Assembly: GCA_903897205.1 (NCBI GenBank)
Contig: CAIUAS010000349.1
Span: 1-7,405, forward strand
Source of the DNA: an uncultured Gammaproteobacteria bacterium
GTDB taxonomy: Bacteria; Pseudomonadota; Gammaproteobacteria; CAIUAS01
DNA: 7,405 nucleotides
Reading direction: 5' to 3'
A model generated the notes under the pieces. It saw nothing but the letters and a program-made list of their open reading frames with translations, ran no database searches and was not told the DNA's origin. Position 1 is the stretch's first letter. Every line of letters starts with the position of its first letter. Below, in pieces: positions 4,742 through 7,405 of the stretch. The translations under genes were made by a program, and so were the position numbers.

Positions 4742-5917
4742 ATGTCATCCGCCATTATGCCAACCTACTACTCCCAATTACCCATCGCTTTTGAGTATGG
4801 CAAGGGTGCATGGCTATGGGACACAGAAGGAAATAAATATCTCGATGGCTTAAGTGGTATCGCAGTATGCAGTCTAGGACACGCGCACCCAAGCATAACC
4901 GCAGCTATTTGTGAGCAAGCCAACAAAGTACTGCACACCTCTAATACGTTCTTAATTCCTAAGCAAATGAAACTGGCTGAACGTTTGACACAACTATCCG
5001 GTATGGAACAAGCCTATTTTTGTAATTCGGGAGCAGAAGCTAATGAAACGGCATTAAAATTGACTCGCATGTACGCGCGTAAAAAAAATATTAGCCAGCC
5101 TATCGTCATAACTATGCTAAATGGATTTCACGGTCGCACTTTTGGTACTTTAAGTGCTTCTGGTTTAACACGCTTACAAGAAGGCTTTGAACCTATTTTA
5201 CCTGGTTTTATTCATATCCCTTATAATGATATTAATGCCCTTGCAGCTCTTACAGATAATAAAAATATTGTCGCGATTATGGTAGAACCTATTCAAGGTG
5301 ATGGCGGGATTGCGATTCCCACTGAAGATTATTTAACTAAAATTCGAGCGCTGTGCGATCAGCACGACTGGTTAATGATACTAGATGAAGTACAAACGGG
5401 TATTGGTCGAACAGGTCATTGGTTTGCTTATCAGCATTTTAATATTTTGCCGGATATATTAACCGTTGCCAAAGCACTAGCTAATGGTTTACCTATCGGC
5501 GCCTGTTTAGCCCGTGGTAAGGCAAATAATTTATTTCCACCAGGTAAACATGGTTGCACTTTTGGCGGCAATCCCTTTGTATGCAACACAGCCTTAGCCG
5601 TATTAGATACCATCGAAAACGAAAAAATTATCGAAAATTGCAATGAGATAGGTACTTACCTATTACACACTTTAAAAGAAACCCTAGGAAGCATAAAAGA
5701 AATTATTACCGTTCGCGGCAAAGGATTGATGATAGGTATAGAGTTAGATAGGCCTTGCCGCGATATTACGCTGATTGGCTTAAAGCATCGATTATTATTC
5801 AACGTAGTTTCCGATCGCGTCATTCGTTTGTTGCCGCCTTTAATTATTAATAAAGAAGAAGCGGATCAAATCGTAAATCGTTTACAAATGATAATAAAAG
5901 AATTCTTGCAAAATTAA
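4742..5917 (+). CDS. argD: Acetylornithine/succinyldiaminopimelate aminotransferase
   Basis: This encodes a 391-residue PLP-dependent class III aminotransferase. Members convert N-acetylglutamate semialdehyde to N-acetylornithine in arginine synthesis, and many also act on the succinyl-diaminopimelate step of lysine and cell-wall precursor synthesis. The PLP lysine is Lys244 in TVAKALANGLPIGA. SGAEANE (96-102) binds the cofactor phosphate, GFHGRTFG (128-135) holds the ring-stacking residue, LDEVQTGIGRTG (214-225) carries Asp215 and Gln218, and TFGGNP (273-278) closes the phosphate site. The start at 4742 was chosen because GAGG lies 8 bases upstream; the frame stays open back to a TTG at 4697, which would add 15 unlikely residues. 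Related ornithine or other omega-aminotransferases cannot be wholly excluded. No other arginine gene is in the window, so the pathway is not confirmed locally. Confidence 0.9.
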   Translation: MSSAIMPTYYSQLPIAFEYGKGAWLWDTEGNKYLDGLSGIAVCSLGHAHPSITAAICEQANKVLHTSNTFLIPKQMKLAERLTQLSGMEQAYFCNSGAEANETALKLTRMYARKKNISQPIVITMLNGFHGRTFGTLSASGLTRLQEGFEPILPGFIHIPYNDINALAALTDNKNIVAIMVEPIQGDGGIAIPTEDYLTKIRALCDQHDWLMILDEVQTGIGRTGHWFAYQHFNILPDILTVAKALANGLPIGACLARGKANNLFPPGKHGCTFGGNPFVCNTALAVLDTIENEKIIENCNEIGTYLLHTLKETLGSIKEIITVRGKGLMIGIELDRPCRDITLIGLKHRLLFNVVSDRVIRLLPPLIINKEEADQIVNRLQMIIKEFLQN

Positions 5918-5950
5918 ATAAAGAACTACGCTCAACACGGCGAACATAAA

Positions 5951-5972
5951 CCAATAACATATAACATATTGG
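5951..5972. promoter_or_regulatory. Dyad upstream of the cystathionine enzyme gene
   Basis: CCAATA (5951-5956) and TATTGG (5967-5972) form a perfect inverted repeat with a 10-base centre that contains the direct repeat CATAT-AA-CATAT. It ends 29 bases before the start codon at 6002. It does not resemble a MetJ box (AGACGTCT). It could be an operator; chance in AT-rich DNA is a real alternative. Confidence 0.3.
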
Positions 5973-6001
5973 AATAATTATATTTAATGAGAAATAAATT
6001 T

Positions 6002-7165
6002 ATGAAAAATGGATCTAAGAAACTAGCCTTCTCTACTCGTGTCATTCATGCAGGACAAACCCCCGATCCTTCGACCGGCGCAGTCATGACACCTATTTAT
6101 GCCACTTCAACCTATGTGCAAGAAAGCCCCGGTAAACATAAAGGTTATGAATATTCACGCACTCAAAATCCTACTCGACATGCTTATGAACGCTGCATTG
6201 CTGATTTAGAAAATGGAAAAGCTGGCTTTGCTTTTGCTTCCGGGATGGCAGCTACGTCAACCATTTTAGAGCTATTAAATCAAGGTGATCATGTTATCGC
6301 AATGGACGATCTCTATGGCGGTTCTTTTCGTTTATTTAGCAAAGTACGCCAGCGTAGCGCTGGTTTGCAGTTTTCCTATATTGATTTAAGTGACTTGAAT
6401 GCATTAAAAGCTGCGATAAAACCGAACACCAAAATGATTTGGATTGAAACGCCAACCAATCCTTTATTGAAATTAGCTGATTTAGAACAAATAGCAGCCA
6501 TAGGTCATCAACATAATTTATTGGTCGTTGCAGACAATACCTTTGCATCACCCTGGATCCAACGTCCTCTAGATTTAGGTTGTGACATTGTTATGCATTC
6601 CGCTACCAAGTATCTAAACGGCCACTCAGATATGGTTGGCGGCGTAGCGGTGGTTGGTGATAACGCTGCATTATGTGAGCAAATGGCATTTTTACAAAAT
6701 GCTATTGGTGCTATAGGCGGGCCTTTTGATAGCTTTTTAGCGTTACGTGGCTTAAAGACATTGGCCCTGCGGATGGAGCGTCATTGTAATAATGCGTTAC
6801 AAATCGCACAATGGCTAGAACAACATTCTAAAATAGAAAAAGTTTATTATCCGGGTTTAACCAGCCATCCACAACATATCTTAGCAAAAAAACAAATGCA
6901 CGGTTTTGGGGGCATAGTCACCATGGTATTAAAAGGCGAACTCGCTGAAACACGATGCTTCTTAGAGCGGTGTGAATTATTTGCCTTAGCAGAAAGTTTA
7001 GGCGGCGTTGAAAGTTTAATTGACCACCCCGCCATTATGACGCATGCTTCAATTCCAACTGAAACTCGCGCAAAATTAGGTATTAGCGATAGCCTTGTCC
7101 GCTTGTCCGTTGGCGTTGAAGCCGCTGAGGATTTAATCGCTGATTTAGAATATGCGTTAGCCTAA
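6002..7165 (+). CDS. Cystathionine gamma-synthase / gamma-lyase family enzyme
   Basis: This encodes a 387-residue PLP enzyme of the Cys/Met metabolism family. The PLP lysine is Lys203 in HSATKYLNGHSD. YSRTQNPTR (51-59) supplies cofactor-phosphate contacts from the partner subunit, SGMAA (80-84) binds the phosphate, Tyr105 in DLYGGS stacks on the ring, Asp178 in ADNTFASP holds the pyridine nitrogen, and SLGGVESLIDHPA (332-344) with the Ser-Val-Gly end motif is typical. Length is normal. Sequence alone does not separate gamma-synthase (MetB, making cystathionine), gamma-lyase (making cysteine) and related lyases, so no gene symbol is given. The ATG at 6002 has a GAGA stretch 8-9 bases upstream and fits the usual start; an in-frame ATG at 5987 would add five residues. 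EngB follows after 43 bases with no terminator between. Confidence 0.9.
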   Translation: MKNGSKKLAFSTRVIHAGQTPDPSTGAVMTPIYATSTYVQESPGKHKGYEYSRTQNPTRHAYERCIADLENGKAGFAFASGMAATSTILELLNQGDHVIAMDDLYGGSFRLFSKVRQRSAGLQFSYIDLSDLNALKAAIKPNTKMIWIETPTNPLLKLADLEQIAAIGHQHNLLVVADNTFASPWIQRPLDLGCDIVMHSATKYLNGHSDMVGGVAVVGDNAALCEQMAFLQNAIGAIGGPFDSFLALRGLKTLALRMERHCNNALQIAQWLEQHSKIEKVYYPGLTSHPQHILAKKQMHGFGGIVTMVLKGELAETRCFLERCELFALAESLGGVESLIDHPAIMTHASIPTETRAKLGISDSLVRLSVGVEAAEDLIADLEYALA

Positions 7166-7208
7166 TGCTGGTATTTTAATTTTCTCAACTACATAAGATT
7201 AATTATTA

Positions 7209-7405
7209 ATGACAACTATTTCTTTCCCCAGCACACAATTTGTATTAAGCGTGGCTAATTTAGCACAATTGCCCCCCGATCAAGATTATGAAGTGGCTTT
7301 TGCGGGGCGCTCTAACGCCGGTAAATCAAGCGCATTAAATGCTATTACAGGCCATAAAAAACTAGCCAAAACAAGTAAAACGCCAGGCCGCACTCAATTA
7401 CTTAA
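7209..7405 (+). CDS. engB: Ribosome-biogenesis GTPase EngB/YihA (5' part)
   Basis: This is the first 65 codons (plus two bases) of a TrmE-Era-EngA-EngB-Septin type GTPase; the rest lies beyond the right edge. EngB/YsxC/YihA proteins (about 200 residues) are needed for late 50S subunit assembly. The P-loop is GRSNAGKSS at residues 33-41, followed by the family's switch I signature TSKTPGRTQLL at 55-65; the stretch EVAFAGRSNAGKSSALN is nearly the same as in E. coli YihA. The ATG at 7209 has no clear ribosome binding site, which leaves coupling with the upstream gene (43-base gap) or a leaderless-like start possible. The downstream G3-G5 motifs are not in the window. Confidence 0.95.
   Translation, partial: MTTISFPSTQFVLSVANLAQLPPDQDYEVAFAGRSNAGKSSALNAITGHKKLAKTSKTPGRTQLL

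Overview
The window looks like a chromosomal segment from a low-GC gammaproteobacterium, most likely of the order Legionellales (Coxiella/Legionella relatives). The basis is AT-rich coding sequence, gammaproteobacterial-type housekeeping proteins (YihA/EngB GTPase, YgdQ-like TerC protein, Fe-superoxide dismutase), and an outer-membrane protein resembling the LbtU siderophore-porin family of Legionella and relatives. The clustering of AhpC-type peroxiredoxin, monothiol glutaredoxin and SodB also recalls Coxiella, from memory. The exact genus cannot be fixed from this window.

Layout. The left part reads on the minus strand: the first 18 codons of a secreted or outer-membrane protein (1-54), a YgdQ-like TerC membrane protein (200-928), a strong terminator (1035-1069), and a 440-residue LbtU-like outer-membrane porin (1087-2409). 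A 444-base intergenic stretch (2410-2853) follows. It holds several inverted repeats, two candidate minus-strand promoters and two short ORFs, and is the least explained part of the window. Next, still on the minus strand, come a typical 2-Cys peroxiredoxin (2854-3477) and, upstream of it, a CGFS monothiol glutaredoxin (3542-3853). The right part reads on the plus strand: sodB (4021-4602), an acetylornithine aminotransferase-type enzyme (4742-5917), a cystathionine gamma-synthase/lyase-type enzyme (6002-7165), and the first 65 codons of the ribosome-biogenesis GTPase EngB/YihA (7209 to the edge).

How they fit together. grxD-ahpC and sodB diverge from a shared 167-base control region and form an oxidative-stress and iron-sulfur module: SodB removes superoxide, the peroxiredoxin removes the resulting peroxide, and the CGFS glutaredoxin serves Fe-S cluster trafficking. 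The LbtU-like porin (iron uptake) and TerC protein (probably metal ion export) give the left half a metal-homeostasis flavour. The two PLP enzymes on the right serve arginine/lysine-precursor and sulfur amino-acid metabolism and are probably separate transcription units. All full-length genes look intact, with catalytic residues present. No tRNA, rRNA, CRISPR array, transposase or phage gene was seen.

The strongest candidate for something undescribed is the palindrome-rich island at 2550-2730 with a near-consensus promoter pointing into it. It could be a small RNA, a long structured leader of the porin mRNA, or a dispersed repeat; the window alone does not decide.
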